A stretch of DNA of 64,000 bases from CAZXBB01 sp964638815 (GCA_964638815.1 CAZXBB010000319.1:12099-76098); one strand, 5' to 3'. Numbered from the stretch's first letter, positions 35,791 to 44,865 are shown. A program made the numbers and translations. The notes: generated from the letters alone by a model not told the origin.

Positions 35791-35869
35791 TCCGGCCGCC
35801 GCGGCGCGGGACCAGCTCACGGTCGGACGCGAGCGGCGCCACCACACGCGGCACACGCGCAGCACTGCT

Positions 35870-35887
35870 CCCCCAACCGGTTGGGGG
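35870..35887. promoter_or_regulatory. perfect 18-bp palindrome before the flagellar TPR gene
   Basis: cccccaaccggttggggg is fully self-complementary. It lies 196 bp before the GTG start at 36083 in a 292-bp gap without a gene. It could bind a dimeric regulator of the flagellar locus. Confidence 0.4.
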
Positions 35888-35985
35888 TCCCGCCGCGGCG
35901 CCGCGCGCGGCCGTTTGCAAGGACCGCAAAAAGGGCCTTCCCGCCCCGGCGAATGCTGCAGTTGCGCGACGGCTGGGACCGATAA

Positions 35986-36012
35986 GCCGTTCGACGGCGA
36001 ATGGAGTCGCCG
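35986..36012 (+). promoter_or_regulatory. two mutually exclusive hairpins in the TPR leader
   Basis: gccgt-tcg-acggc (35986-35998) and cggcga-atggag-tcgccg (35995-36012) share bases and cannot form together. With the palindrome upstream they suggest a structured leader, but it matches no riboswitch family I know. Confidence 0.3.
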
Positions 36013-36082
36013 ACCAGGGACGGTCGAAGGCGCCGCCCGCGCCGCCCGCGGGGATTGCGCGCCAAGTCGGTGGAGAGGATCT

Positions 36083-38653
36083 GTGGCCGACGATCTTGGA
36101 CAGCTCGACGAGGACCTGGAAGGCGCCTCGTCCGGCGAGGACATGGATGACGAGGCGTCCGGCGTCGCCGGTGACCCGGGGTCGTCGCTCGACCGGAGCG
36201 AGTGGACGAGCTGGTCCAACCTCTGGCAGGTGCCCGCCATCGCGCTCAGCGTCGTCCTGATCTCGCTCGGGCTGTACGTCGCCAGCTCGCGACGCCCCGC
36301 GAACGACTTTGACGGCGTGCTCGATCACGTGGACCACCTGATCGCGACCGCCGCTTTCGATACCGCGCGCCAGGAGTTGCAGGCGACGATCGAGCCGTTC
36401 CTGTCGGAGGCGACGCCGCAGCAGACGGCTCGCTACCACGCCACCGTCGCCGACTGGATCTTCGCATCCCAGGCCGCGCGCGGCGTCAGCGTCACCGGGA
36501 ACAACCAGCTCATCGACCGCGAGTACGGGCTGACCGAAGGCGCCATCGTGCTCTCCCCCGCGCGGCTGGAGCGCTGGACCGAGACCCTGATCGAGCTCGG
36601 CCGCCTCGACGACGCGCGGGCGCGGCTCGCGGAGATCGAGGCGATGAGCGTCACGGACGCGGCGGGCCTCGATGCCCGGCTTCGACGCAACCGCCTGCTC
36701 CGTCGGCTCGTCGAGGTAAGCCTTCGGAAGGAGGAGCTCTCCTACGACGCGACGATGGCGATCCTCGACCACTACCGCGACGACCCGCTGCTCGAGTCCG
36801 CGGACGTGGCGTGGGTCGTCGCCCGGCAGGCGGAGCTGCGTCTCGAGGCCGGCGACGCCGGCCCGGCCGTCGAACGGCTCTTCGTCGAGATGCGGCGGCT
36901 CGAGCAGAGCGAAGAGGTCGCGGACCCGAACATCTGGGCCGAGCTGTATACGCTCCTTGGGCGCGGGTACTACCACCAGGGTCGCTCCGAGCAGGCCGCG
37001 TACTACCTCGACGAGGCGATGAAGCGCGCGGAGCCCGCGCGAGCGGAGCGGGGGCCGGCGCTGCTGTACCTCGGCTACATCGATATGGCCGCCGGCGAGG
37101 TCGACCGCGCATTCCAGCGATTCGACGAAGTGACGCGGGCGTTCCCGGGCGAGTACGTCTTCCTGCCGGCGCTGCTCGCGCGGGCGGAGACGGCGAGCAT
37201 CGCCGGCCGTCACCGCGAGAGCCTCGAGGACTACCGCCGGCTCGTCGAGCGGCTCCCGGACGCGGGCGAGCGTCGCGACGTGACCCCGCGGGTCGTCGCC
37301 GCCAGCCTTGCGGACCGGCACGACGCGGCGCTCACGATCGGCAACCTGCCGCTCGCGCTCGACTACGTCGCGCTGGCAGAGGCGCTCTTCGAGGCCGGGG
37401 CGGTGCCGACCGACGTCCTGCGTCGCATCGCGTCAACCTCGCGGCAGATCGCCGACGATCTCATGGCGGAGGCGGTCGCGCTGATGCCCGACGGACCTGT
37501 CCGCCTCGAGGACGTCGATCCGCAGCTTCGCCTCGAGGCCGCCGGGCACTACGAGCAGGCGGGTGCGTATTTCCTGCGTCACGCGCGGGCGGTGGCCGCC
37601 GTTCCCGACGCCGAGGAACTGTGGGCGGATTCGCTATGGCTCGCCGGAGACAGTCTCGATCTCGCCGGCGACCGCGCGGACGCGATCGGGCTCTTCATCG
37701 AATACATCGCCGGTCGTCCGCTCGACGATCCGCGGCGTGCCGAGATCACCTACCGCCTCGGGCAGGCGCAGGAGGCGGAGGAACAGTACGAAGCGGCCGC
37801 CGGGTCGTACGCGCGCGTGATCGAGGAACACCCCCGCGGGCCGTTCGGCACCGGGAGTCACGTGCCCCTCGCGCGTTGTCTCGTCGCACTCGACCGCGGC
37901 CGCGACGCCGCCCGCACGCTCGCCCGCGTGGTGGACGGCCGGGAGGGCCCGGACGCTCCGATCACGCCGGATGCCACGGACTACCGCGATGCTCTCGTCG
38001 CGCTGGGCAAGATCCACTACGACGCGGGCGAGACGAAGGAGGCGATCGAGCGTCTCACCGTGGCGGCGGAGCGCTACCCCGACGACCCGCGCATCAACGA
38101 GGTGCGCTTCCGCCTGGCCGACAGCCACCGCCGCTTCGCGCACGCGATCCGGGAGGAGCTGCGCACCGAGGGCGGGCTCTCCCCGCAGGAGCGCAACGGC
38201 CGCGAGCAGGCCGCCGCGAACCACCTGGCGACCGCCCGGAGGTTGTTCGCCCGCGTCGGCGACGGTTATGCGGCGCTCGACGAGCGTCGTCTGGACCGCC
38301 TCCAGCGCGACTACCGACGCAACGCCGCGCTGTACCGCGCCGACTGCGTCTTCGACCTCGGGGAGTACGCGGAAGCCGCCAGGCTCTACGACCACGCGTC
38401 GCGACAGTTCAGCGATCACCACGCTTCGATGCACGCGCTGGTGCAGATCGTCAACTGCTTCGACCGGCTCGGCGTCCAGCGCGACGCCGACATCGCCCAC
38501 CAGAACGCGCTGACGCGGCTGCGACAGCTTCCCGACTCGACGTTTGACGATCCGCAGGCGCTGATGGACCGGGCGGCGTGGGAGCGATGGCTCCGCAACC
38601 GTCCCGTCGGCCTGGCGCAGGCGACGGGGGAAGGCCCCGGCACGACGCCCTGA
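36083..38653 (+). CDS. membrane-anchored TPR protein heading the flagellar locus
   Basis: This encodes 856 residues from the GTG at 36083, with ggagagg just upstream; the longer frame would add an implausible Cys/Arg-rich leader. Residues about 1-45 are acidic and Ser-rich, residues 48-66 (LWQVPAIALSVVLISLGLYV) are a membrane helix, and the rest is built of TPR-like helical pairs, for example AELYTLLGRGYYHQGRSEQA, ITYRLGQAQEAEEQYEAAAG and DALVALGKIHYDAGETKEAI. The C-terminal part would be periplasmic if the N-terminus is cytoplasmic. It is followed after 11 bp by the FlgN-like gene and probably is part of the flagellar unit. A scaffold or motor-associated role is possible; nothing more can be said. 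Confidence 0.75.
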   Translation: MADDLGQLDEDLEGASSGEDMDDEASGVAGDPGSSLDRSEWTSWSNLWQVPAIALSVVLISLGLYVASSRRPANDFDGVLDHVDHLIATAAFDTARQELQATIEPFLSEATPQQTARYHATVADWIFASQAARGVSVTGNNQLIDREYGLTEGAIVLSPARLERWTETLIELGRLDDARARLAEIEAMSVTDAAGLDARLRRNRLLRRLVEVSLRKEELSYDATMAILDHYRDDPLLESADVAWVVARQAELRLEAGDAGPAVERLFVEMRRLEQSEEVADPNIWAELYTLLGRGYYHQGRSEQAAYYLDEAMKRAEPARAERGPALLYLGYIDMAAGEVDRAFQRFDEVTRAFPGEYVFLPALLARAETASIAGRHRESLEDYRRLVERLPDAGERRDVTPRVVAASLADRHDAALTIGNLPLALDYVALAEALFEAGAVPTDVLRRIASTSRQIADDLMAEAVALMPDGPVRLEDVDPQLRLEAAGHYEQAGAYFLRHARAVAAVPDAEELWADSLWLAGDSLDLAGDRADAIGLFIEYIAGRPLDDPRRAEITYRLGQAQEAEEQYEAAAGSYARVIEEHPRGPFGTGSHVPLARCLVALDRGRDAARTLARVVDGREGPDAPITPDATDYRDALVALGKIHYDAGETKEAIERLTVAAERYPDDPRINEVRFRLADSHRRFAHAIREELRTEGGLSPQERNGREQAAANHLATARRLFARVGDGYAALDERRLDRLQRDYRRNAALYRADCVFDLGEYAEAARLYDHASRQFSDHHASMHALVQIVNCFDRLGVQRDADIAHQNALTRLRQLPDSTFDDPQALMDRAAWERWLRNRPVGLAQATGEGPGTTP

Positions 38654-38664
38654 AAGGACACGAC

Positions 38665-39132
38665 TTGTCTCGCGACGCCGACAACCCGCGCGACTGGACG
38701 GCGACCCTGATCGGTCTGCTCGAGCGGCAGCAGACGCTGGTCACGGAGCTCGCCGGGCTCGCGCGCAGCCAATCGGAGCTGATCGAGACGCGCCGGACCG
38801 ACGCGCTCCTCGGGCTGCTCTCGCGGCGGCAGCGTCTCATCGATGCGTTTTCGGCGTCGCAGGAGGAGCTTGGGCAGATCACCGGGAACCTCGATGCGCA
38901 GGTCGGGGACCTCGAGCCGGCCGAGCGGACGCGCATCCAGACGCTCATCGCCGCGATCGGCGAGCAGCTCACGGACGTCATGCAGTGCGACGGGAACGAC
39001 CAGCAGATGCTCGAGCGCGTGCGGGGCGAGACCGCGCGGGAGCTCTCGGGTGTCGACGCCGCGCGGACCGCGCGCAACGCGTACCGCGACCGCGGCGCGC
39101 CCGGAAGCCGCTTCGCGGATCGGACCGGATGA
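38665..39132 (+). CDS. flgN: FlgN-like flagellar export chaperone
   Basis: This encodes 155 residues, starting at TTG 38665 with gaaagga before it. It is almost entirely helical: LIGLLERQQTLVTELAGLAR, LLGLLSRRQRLIDAFSASQE and a C-terminal amphipathic region. FlgN chaperones protect hook-associated proteins FlgK and FlgL before export. The size and coiled-coil pattern, and the position in front of flagellar regulators and flgB, fit FlgN, but there is no unique motif. Could also be a FliT-type chaperone. Confidence 0.6.
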   Translation: MSRDADNPRDWTATLIGLLERQQTLVTELAGLARSQSELIETRRTDALLGLLSRRQRLIDAFSASQEELGQITGNLDAQVGDLEPAERTRIQTLIAAIGEQLTDVMQCDGNDQQMLERVRGETARELSGVDAARTARNAYRDRGAPGSRFADRTG

Positions 39133-39136
39133 GACG

Positions 39137-40096
39137 ATGACGACGATCGAGCGCCCCATCACGGACCGACGGCTGCACGACGCCGCGATCGCGCCGCGCG
39201 CGCTCGCCGCCGACGACCTGCGCGAGCTCATGGAGCAGGTCAACGCGACGGCGGATCAGCTCTCGCGCACCCAGGTCATCCTCCAGAACGAGGTCACCCG
39301 GCTGCGCCGGGAGCTCGAGGAGGCGAACAAGAAGCTCCGTCGCTCGCGCTCCCTGGCCGCGCTCGGCGAGATGGCCGCGGGCATCGCCCACGAGATCCGC
39401 AACCCCATCGCGGCCATCCAGCTCACGGCGCAGACGCTCGCGGAGGAGGTCGAGGCGGATTCCGGCCGGCGGCTGCTCTGCGAGAAGATCCGCAGGGCCG
39501 TCGACACCGCCGACGCCATCGTCCGCGACGTGCTGCTCTTCGCGCGCGACATGACGATCCGGCCGACGCCCACGACGGCCCGGGAGCTCGTCGCTCACGC
39601 GGTCGCCGGCTGCGAGGCCGTGACGCTGCGGGGCGGCGTGGACGTCGCGATCGACGTCCCCGACGATGAGACCTTCATGCTCGAGGTGGACACGCACCTC
39701 ATGATGCAGGCGATCGGCAACGTCGTGCGCAACGCCGTCGAGGCGATGGCGGAGCAGGAAGGGCCGCGCAAGCTGCGCGTCACGGCCGCCCGCGAGCGCA
39801 TCCGCGGCGGCGACGGACGCGGCGCGCACCTCGTGCTGCTGACCTTCGAAGACACCGGCCCCGGCATCCCGCCGGAGGTCGTCGACCGGATGTTCAACCC
39901 GTTCTTCACGACGCGTCCGACCGGCACGGGTCTCGGGCTGGCGATCGTGCATCGCATCATCGACGCGCACGGCGGCCAGATCCAGGTCCGGCGCGCGGCG
40001 ATCGGGGGAGCGCGGGTGGACCTCTGCCTGCCGCCGCGTGCGGCGTGCGGCGACGCGAGCAACGAACAAGTCCCTCAGGAGATGGTGGCCCCATGA
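39137..40096 (+). CDS. flrB: flagellar two-component sensor kinase, FlrB/FleS type
   Basis: This encodes 319 residues without membrane helices. A coiled coil (about residues 30-75) precedes HisKA with LGEMAAGIAHEIRNPIAAIQ (His85) and a HATPase with NVVRNAVEAM, DTGPGIPPEVVDRMFNPFFT and [19 protein letters not shown]. It phosphorylates the sigma54 activator encoded next, as FlrB does for FlrC. The stop overlaps flrC by ATGA. The signal is unknown, as for all soluble kinases of this type; it may be linked to hook-basal-body completion. Confidence 0.85.
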   Translation: MTTIERPITDRRLHDAAIAPRALAADDLRELMEQVNATADQLSRTQVILQNEVTRLRRELEEANKKLRRSRSLAALGEMAAGIAHEIRNPIAAIQLTAQTLAEEVEADSGRRLLCEKIRRAVDTADAIVRDVLLFARDMTIRPTPTTARELVAHAVAGCEAVTLRGGVDVAIDVPDDETFMLEVDTHLMMQAIGNVVRNAVEAMAEQEGPRKLRVTAARERIRGGDGRGAHLVLLTFEDTGPGIPPEVVDRMFNPFFTTRPTGTGLGLAIVHRIIDAHGGQIQVRRAAIGGARVDLCLPPRAACGDASNEQVPQEMVAP

Positions 40097-41562
40097 GCAA
40101 GATCCTGATCGTCGATGACAAGGAAATGATGCGCGACAGCGTTGCGACGACCCTTTCTCGCAAGGGGCACGCCGTGACCACCGCCCCCGGCGGGAAGGCC
40201 GCGATCAAGAAGATCACGGAAGGTCGCGTCGACGTCGTCGTGACCGACCTCCAGATGCCCGAGATGGACGGGCTCGAGCTGCTGACGGAGATCCGTGCGA
40301 TCGACGACCAGTTGCCCGTCGTGTTCATCACGGCGTTTGGCACGGTGGAGACGGCGGTGGCCGCGCTGAAACAGGGCGCATTCGACTACATCACGAAGCC
40401 GTTCTCAGGCGACGAGCTCCTGCTCGCCGTCGAGCGGGCGATCGAGCACCGGCGTCTCGTCCACGAGAACCAGGTGCTCCGCGCGGCCGCGACGCCGTCC
40501 GGCACGCGGCCGGCGCCGCACCAGCACTCGCTTATCGGCTCCGGCGGCGTCATGCGCGGCCTGCTCGAGCGGCTCGAGCGGCTCGCCGCCAGCCACGGCA
40601 CCGTGCTCATCACGGGCGAGTCCGGGGCCGGCAAGGAGGCCGCCGCCCGGCGCATCCACGAGAAGTCGCCCCGGCACGACCAGCCGTTCCTCGCGATCAA
40701 CTGCGCTGCGCTCTCCACGAGCCTGCTGGAGTCGGAGCTGTTCGGGCACGAGAAAGGCGCGTTCACCGGCGCCGACCGCCTCCGCAAGGGCCGCTTCGAG
40801 CTCGCCGACGGAGGCACGCTGCTGCTCGACGAGATCAGCGAGATTGCGCCGTCCGTGCAGGCGAAGCTCCTTCGCGTGCTCCAGGAGCAGAGCTTCGAGC
40901 GCGTGGGATCGAGCCGGAGCCTCTGTGTTGACGTGCGCGTGATCGCCACGACCAACCGCGACCTGCCCATCGAGGTCGCCGGCGGGCGATTCCGCCAGGA
41001 TCTCTACTACCGGCTGAACGTGCTGCCGCTCACGATGCCGGCGCTGCGCGAGCACTCCGAGGACGTGCCGGAGCTCGCCGGGTACTTCCTCGCGAGGGTC
41101 GCCGAGCGCGAGGGCAAGGAGCCGAAGACGCTCGAGCCGGGCGCGATCGACCTGCTCCGGCGGTACGGCTGGCCGGGGAACGTGCGCGAGCTTCAGAACA
41201 TCTGCGAGCGCGCTGCCGTGCTCACTCGCGGCGAGACGATCATGGCGTCGCTCATCGCGCCGTGGCTCGGCACGATGACGCGGGCGACGGTGACTCCCGG
41301 GCAGCCGGCGGTCCCCGCGCAGGCGTCGGGACTTCCGGCGTCGATGGTCGAGGCCAAGCCGACCACGGAGCAGGCGTCGAACATCGTCTGCGACGGCGAC
41401 GTGACCCTCGACGACGTCGAGCGCGAGGTGATCGTGGCGACGCTTCAGCACAACGGCGGCCACCGCCAGAAGAGCGCCAGGGCGCTCGGGATCGGCGTGC
41501 GGACGCTCGGGCTGAAGCTCAAGAAGTGGAAGGAGCAGCGCATTGTCGAGCAGACGCTCTAG
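40093..41562 (+). CDS. flrC: sigma54-dependent flagellar response regulator, FlrC/FleR type
   Basis: This encodes 489 residues. Receiver domain residues 3-115 with VVVTDLQMPEMDG (Asp52) and TKPFSG. AAA+ domain with Walker A GESGAGKE (175-182) and the sigma54-contact loop ELFGHEKGAFTGADRLRKGR (GAFTGA at 222-227), then LLLDEISEIAPSVQAKLLRV and R-finger region. The C-terminal Fis-type helix-turn-helix is VEREVIVATLQHNGGHRQKS then ALGIGVRTLGLKL. It would drive sigma54 transcription of rod, hook and ring genes. ATGA overlap with flrB. flgB follows, with a weak sigma54-like promoter. Confidence 0.9.
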   Translation: MSKILIVDDKEMMRDSVATTLSRKGHAVTTAPGGKAAIKKITEGRVDVVVTDLQMPEMDGLELLTEIRAIDDQLPVVFITAFGTVETAVAALKQGAFDYITKPFSGDELLLAVERAIEHRRLVHENQVLRAAATPSGTRPAPHQHSLIGSGGVMRGLLERLERLAASHGTVLITGESGAGKEAAARRIHEKSPRHDQPFLAINCAALSTSLLESELFGHEKGAFTGADRLRKGRFELADGGTLLLDEISEIAPSVQAKLLRVLQEQSFERVGSSRSLCVDVRVIATTNRDLPIEVAGGRFRQDLYYRLNVLPLTMPALREHSEDVPELAGYFLARVAEREGKEPKTLEPGAIDLLRRYGWPGNVRELQNICERAAVLTRGETIMASLIAPWLGTMTRATVTPGQPAVPAQASGLPASMVEAKPTTEQASNIVCDGDVTLDDVEREVIVATLQHNGGHRQKSARALGIGVRTLGLKLKKWKEQRIVEQTL

Positions 41563-41695
41563 TCAGCATTCTGCATGGACCGGGTCGTCTCGCCCCACCG
41601 GCCGCGAAGCGCAGCTTCGGCCGGACCGACGCGGCGCCGCGCACGTTCTGCGGAGCGCGTCGCCGCCGCGCGGGATGGCGGTGCGGCGGGCGCGA

Positions 41696-41711
41696 CGGTC
41701 CGCCGTTTGCT
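41696..41711 (+). promoter_or_regulatory. weak sigma54-like promoter before flgB
   Basis: cggtccgccgtttgct has GG (41697-41698), ten bases, then GC (41709-41710), with a good TTTGCT -12 element but only a partial -24. Spacing is right, and the gene upstream is a sigma54 activator. The predicted start near 41721 leaves room for the gagggca ribosome site before the ATG at 41746. Confidence 0.3.
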
Positions 41712-41745
41712 GGAGTCCTGGTCCCGGGACGAGGGCAACCCGCGC

Positions 41746-42180
41746 ATGATCGACGGCGTCACCAATGGCGATGCGATTCCCGTACTGGAGCGGCTGTTCC
41801 AGTTCGCGGGCGGGCGGCACCGCCTCATCGCCAACAACATCGCGAACCTCGATACGCCGGACTTCCGGCCGGTGGACGTCTCGGTGGAATCCTTCCAGGC
41901 CGAGCTCGGCCGGGCGGTGGACGAGCGTCGGGAGCGGCATGGCAATTCCGGCGGCGATCTCTACCTCGAGGCGTCGCGGCAGGTGGAGCTCGAGGCCGAT
42001 CGCATGATCCTCCACCCGGAGCCCCTCGGCGACAACATCCTCTTTCACGACCGCAACGATCGGGATCCGGAGCGGCTCATGCAGTCTCTCGTCGAGAACT
42101 TCATGAGCTTTCGGACGGCGGCCGATCTGCTTCGCAACCGGTTCCAGCTCATCAACACGGCCATTCGCGAGCGACTCTGA
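41746..42180 (+). CDS. flgB: flagellar basal-body rod protein FlgB
   Basis: This encodes 144 residues. The N-terminal rod motif is HRLIANNIANLDTPDFRPVD, the ANNIANxxTPxF signature of axial proteins, and the C-terminus ENFMSFRTAADLLRNRFQLI is the axial helix. FlgB is the proximal rod. Start at the ATG 41746 with gagggca upstream gives the normal length; an earlier codon would add a long Arg-rich extension. Confidence 0.93.
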   Translation: MIDGVTNGDAIPVLERLFQFAGGRHRLIANNIANLDTPDFRPVDVSVESFQAELGRAVDERRERHGNSGGDLYLEASRQVELEADRMILHPEPLGDNILFHDRNDRDPERLMQSLVENFMSFRTAADLLRNRFQLINTAIRERL

Positions 42181-42211
42181 TCCGCGTTCCGTTCCGGAGT
42201 AGTCACCACGC

Positions 42212-42616
42212 ATGTACGGCGCCCTCGACATTTCGACCTCCGGACTCATCGCCCAGCGGACGCGGCTCACCGTGGCCTCCGCCAACCTGATGAACGCCCG
42301 CACGCTGCTGAACGCCGACGGCGCGTACGAACCGTACCGGCGTCGCTCGGTTCTGCTCGGCGTCGGCGACCCGGAGCGGAGCGAGCCCCTGGGCGTCCAC
42401 GTCGAGGCGATCGAGATCGACGACGGACCGCTGCGCAAGGAGTACGAGCCGGAGTCGCCGTATGCCGATGAGGCAGGGTACGTGGAGTACCCGAACATCA
42501 GCTCCGTGGTCGAGCAGATGAACTCGATGCAGGCGTTGCGCTCCTACGAGGCGAACATCGCCACCGTCGAGGCGACCAAGTCGATGATGAGCGTGGCCCT
42601 CCAGATGCTGGGATGA
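42212..42616 (+). CDS. flgC: flagellar basal-body rod protein FlgC
   Basis: This encodes 134 residues. It has the rod-protein N-terminus ALDISTSGLIAQRTRLTVAS followed by NLMNARTLLNADGAYEPYRR (the N-A-N region here reads ANLMNART), and the C-terminal EYPNISSVVEQMNSMQALRS with EANIATVEATKSMMSVALQML, which is the FlgC tail. It follows flgB by 31 bp. Confidence 0.93.
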   Translation: MYGALDISTSGLIAQRTRLTVASANLMNARTLLNADGAYEPYRRRSVLLGVGDPERSEPLGVHVEAIEIDDGPLRKEYEPESPYADEAGYVEYPNISSVVEQMNSMQALRSYEANIATVEATKSMMSVALQMLG

Positions 42617-42621
42617 GGATG

Positions 42622-42718
42622 AAGCGACGAAGCGACAGAGCGAAGAAGCGACGAACGGGTAGCGCGGCGGGAGGCCACGGCCGCGCATGCCCTCCGCCGC
42701 CCCTTCGCTTCGTCGCTT
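42622..42718. repeat. GCGACGAA octamers as a 13-bp inverted repeat in the flgC-fliE gap
   Basis: aagcgacgaagcg (42622-42634) is the exact reverse complement of cgcttcgtcgctt (42706-42718). Degenerate further copies lie between 42635 and 42656. The 124-bp gap contains nothing else recognisable. The loop of about 71 nt makes a cruciform unlikely; a processed or REP-like structure is possible. Confidence 0.65.
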
Positions 42719-42740
42719 GGTCGATCGCGGAGTGGAAGAC

Positions 42741-43055
42741 ATGAGCGACCCCCTCGGATTGATCGGGACTTCCGGAATCGCGCCGCTCCCGGGCGCGGGG
42801 GCGTCGGCCGGTCCGGGCCGCGCCGCCGTGGACGGCCCCGGCTTCCGCAAGGTGCTCGAGGAGCAGATTGCGCGGGTCAACGAGCTTCAGCAGGACGCCA
42901 AGGAGGCGGCGGAGGAGTTCGGCGCCGGCCGGCGTGACGATGTGGAGGGCGTGATCCTCGCGACGCAGAAGGCCGACGTGGCCTTCCACATGCTGCTCCA
43001 GATCCGGAACAAGATGATGAACGCGTACGAGGAGGTCAAGCAGATACGGGTTTGA
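42741..43055 (+). CDS. fliE: flagellar hook-basal body complex protein FliE
   Basis: This encodes 104 residues, normal for FliE. The C-terminal half has DDVEGVILATQKADVAFHML then LQIRNKMMNAYEEVKQIRV, the FliE signature that joins the MS-ring to the rod. ATG at 42741 follows a weak ribosome site ggaag. Confidence 0.93.
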   Translation: MSDPLGLIGTSGIAPLPGAGASAGPGRAAVDGPGFRKVLEEQIARVNELQQDAKEAAEEFGAGRRDDVEGVILATQKADVAFHMLLQIRNKMMNAYEEVKQIRV

Positions 43056-43182
43056 TCCGATTTCGGGGGGACGGGGGGTTCGCGCGGTGCTTTCGCCAGG
43101 ATGGCGCTCCGTCGCGCGACCGTGACTCGGTGAGCACGACGGGGCCGGCAGTGGACCGGCCGCGAGGCATGGAGGCCGTTCG

Positions 43183-44865
43183 ATGCTGGGTATGCGCAAG
43201 ACGACTGAGAAGCTGGTGGGGCAGTTGCGCGGGTTCTCGGGAACCGCGAGGCTGCTCTTCGGCGCGCTCATGGTCATCCTCGTCATGGGCCTGGTCCTCG
43301 TGATGACGTTCGCGGGGCGCTCGGAGCTGACCGCGCTCGGAATCGGGGCCAACGTCAAGCCGGAGATCCGGACGGCGGCGGTCCAGTACCTCGACTCGCG
43401 CGGGATCAAGTGGGCCGAGACCGGCACGGGCGACCTGCTCGTCCCGGCCGAGCAGAAGTACCAGGTGCTCGCCCAGCTCACCGAGAACAAGCTGATCACC
43501 ACCGAGCAGATCGACTTCGGGAGCATCCTCCAGGATGACAGCCCGTTCACCGACCGCGCGACGCGTCAGAAGCGGTTCCTCATCGTGAAGATGAGCGAGG
43601 TCTCCCGCATGATCAGCGAGCTGAGCGGCATCGAGCACGCGAAGGTCGTGATCGATGAGCCCGATCGCTCGGGCGGACTCGGGGCGGCGCGGATCGCGTC
43701 AACGGCCTCCGTCACGGTGCTCCCGACCGGCGACCAGCTCCTCCAGACGAAGGCGGACGCGATCGCCCGGCTGGTCGCGGGCGCCCACGCGGACCTCAAG
43801 GTCGAGAACGTCACGGTCGTCGATGCGCGGACCGGGCGGGCGATGATCGCGCGGAACGACGACGACCTGCCCGCAACGCGCTACCTCGAGATGAAGCGGG
43901 CGCACGAGAAGCTCGCCAAGCAGACGATCGAGCGGGCGCTGTCGGTGTACCCGGGCGTCGTCGTGGCGGTGAACGCGCACGTCAACGCGACCGAGGAGGT
44001 CCTGGAGAGCACGACCTACAACGACCCGAAGAGCGGCCTCGCGGCGGAGTCGAACCGCGAGCAGACCTCGACGACCGAGACCGGGAGCCGCGAGCCGGGC
44101 GTGCGACCGAACACGGGGCAGGATCTCGCAGGCCGCAACCGGTCGACCGTCATGAGCGACATCCGGGGCGACTCGAAGCTCGTGAACGCATTCGGCAACA
44201 CGGAGAGCCATCGCCGCGACCCGAAGGGGTACGCGGTGCAGATCAACGCGACGGTCCTCGTGCCGCGCTCCTACGTCATGCGTCTGCTCCAGGGCGCCCC
44301 GGGGCCGGAGGAGGCCGAGCCGCCCGCTCCCGATCCCCAGGCGGTCGAGGCGAAGTCAGTGGAGGTCCGTGACGAGATCAAGCGGCTCGTCGAGCCGCTG
44401 ATCGACACCGGGCCGCTGTCCGGCGCCGTGCCCGGGACGGTCGTCGTGAGCACCTTCGCCGACGCGATCGGAACGAGCCTCGGCGTGCCCGGCGGCGGCA
44501 GCGCGAGCGCCGGCGGGAGCGGTTTCGCCGGCGGCATGGTCAGCGAGGGCATCATCAAGACGGGCGGGCTCGGTGCGCTCGCGCTGGTGAGCCTGACGCT
44601 CATGTTCATGATGGTGCGCCGGGCGAGCCGCGAGGAGGAGCTTCCGTCCGCGGAGGAGCTCGTCGGCATCCCGCCCGCGCTCACCGGACCCGACTCCGAC
44701 CTCGTGGGCGAGGCGGACGAGACGGTCGCGGCGATGGAGGGTCTCGAGATCGGCGAGGACGCGGTGCGCCGGCAGCAGATGATCGAACAGATCAACGACC
44801 TCGCGGCGAACGCTCCGGACGAAGCAGCCGCGCTCCTGCGCAAGTGGATCAAGATCGACGAGTAA
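43183..44865 (+). CDS. fliF: flagellar MS-ring protein FliF
   Basis: This encodes 560 residues. It has an N-terminal membrane helix (about 24-44, FGALMVILVMGLVLVMTFAG), the periplasmic ring-building modules with GTGDLLVPAEQKYQVLAQLT, IRTAAVQYLDSRGIKWAE and LSGIEHAKVVIDEPDRSGGL, and a C-terminal helix (about 450-475) before the FliG-binding tail around LRKWIKIDE. ATG at 43183 or, in frame, at 43192; I keep the first. FliG follows after 9 bp. Confidence 0.92.
   Translation: MLGMRKTTEKLVGQLRGFSGTARLLFGALMVILVMGLVLVMTFAGRSELTALGIGANVKPEIRTAAVQYLDSRGIKWAETGTGDLLVPAEQKYQVLAQLTENKLITTEQIDFGSILQDDSPFTDRATRQKRFLIVKMSEVSRMISELSGIEHAKVVIDEPDRSGGLGAARIASTASVTVLPTGDQLLQTKADAIARLVAGAHADLKVENVTVVDARTGRAMIARNDDDLPATRYLEMKRAHEKLAKQTIERALSVYPGVVVAVNAHVNATEEVLESTTYNDPKSGLAAESNREQTSTTETGSREPGVRPNTGQDLAGRNRSTVMSDIRGDSKLVNAFGNTESHRRDPKGYAVQINATVLVPRSYVMRLLQGAPGPEEAEPPAPDPQAVEAKSVEVRDEIKRLVEPLIDTGPLSGAVPGTVVVSTFADAIGTSLGVPGGGSASAGGSGFAGGMVSEGIIKTGGLGALALVSLTLMFMMVRRASREEELPSAEELVGIPPALTGPDSDLVGEADETVAAMEGLEIGEDAVRRQQMIEQINDLAANAPDEAAALLRKWIKIDE

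Noticed and set aside
35900..36010. c-di-GMP (GEMM) riboswitch before the TPR gene
   Set aside because: A few bases (ggaccgcaaaaag, gggaccgataagcc) are reminiscent, but the CACGCACAGGGCAAACC-type core and the correct stem order are missing.
35915..36082. longer N-terminus of the TPR protein
   Set aside because: The added residues are Cys/Arg-rich without pattern, and a strong ribosome site with GTG exists at 36083.
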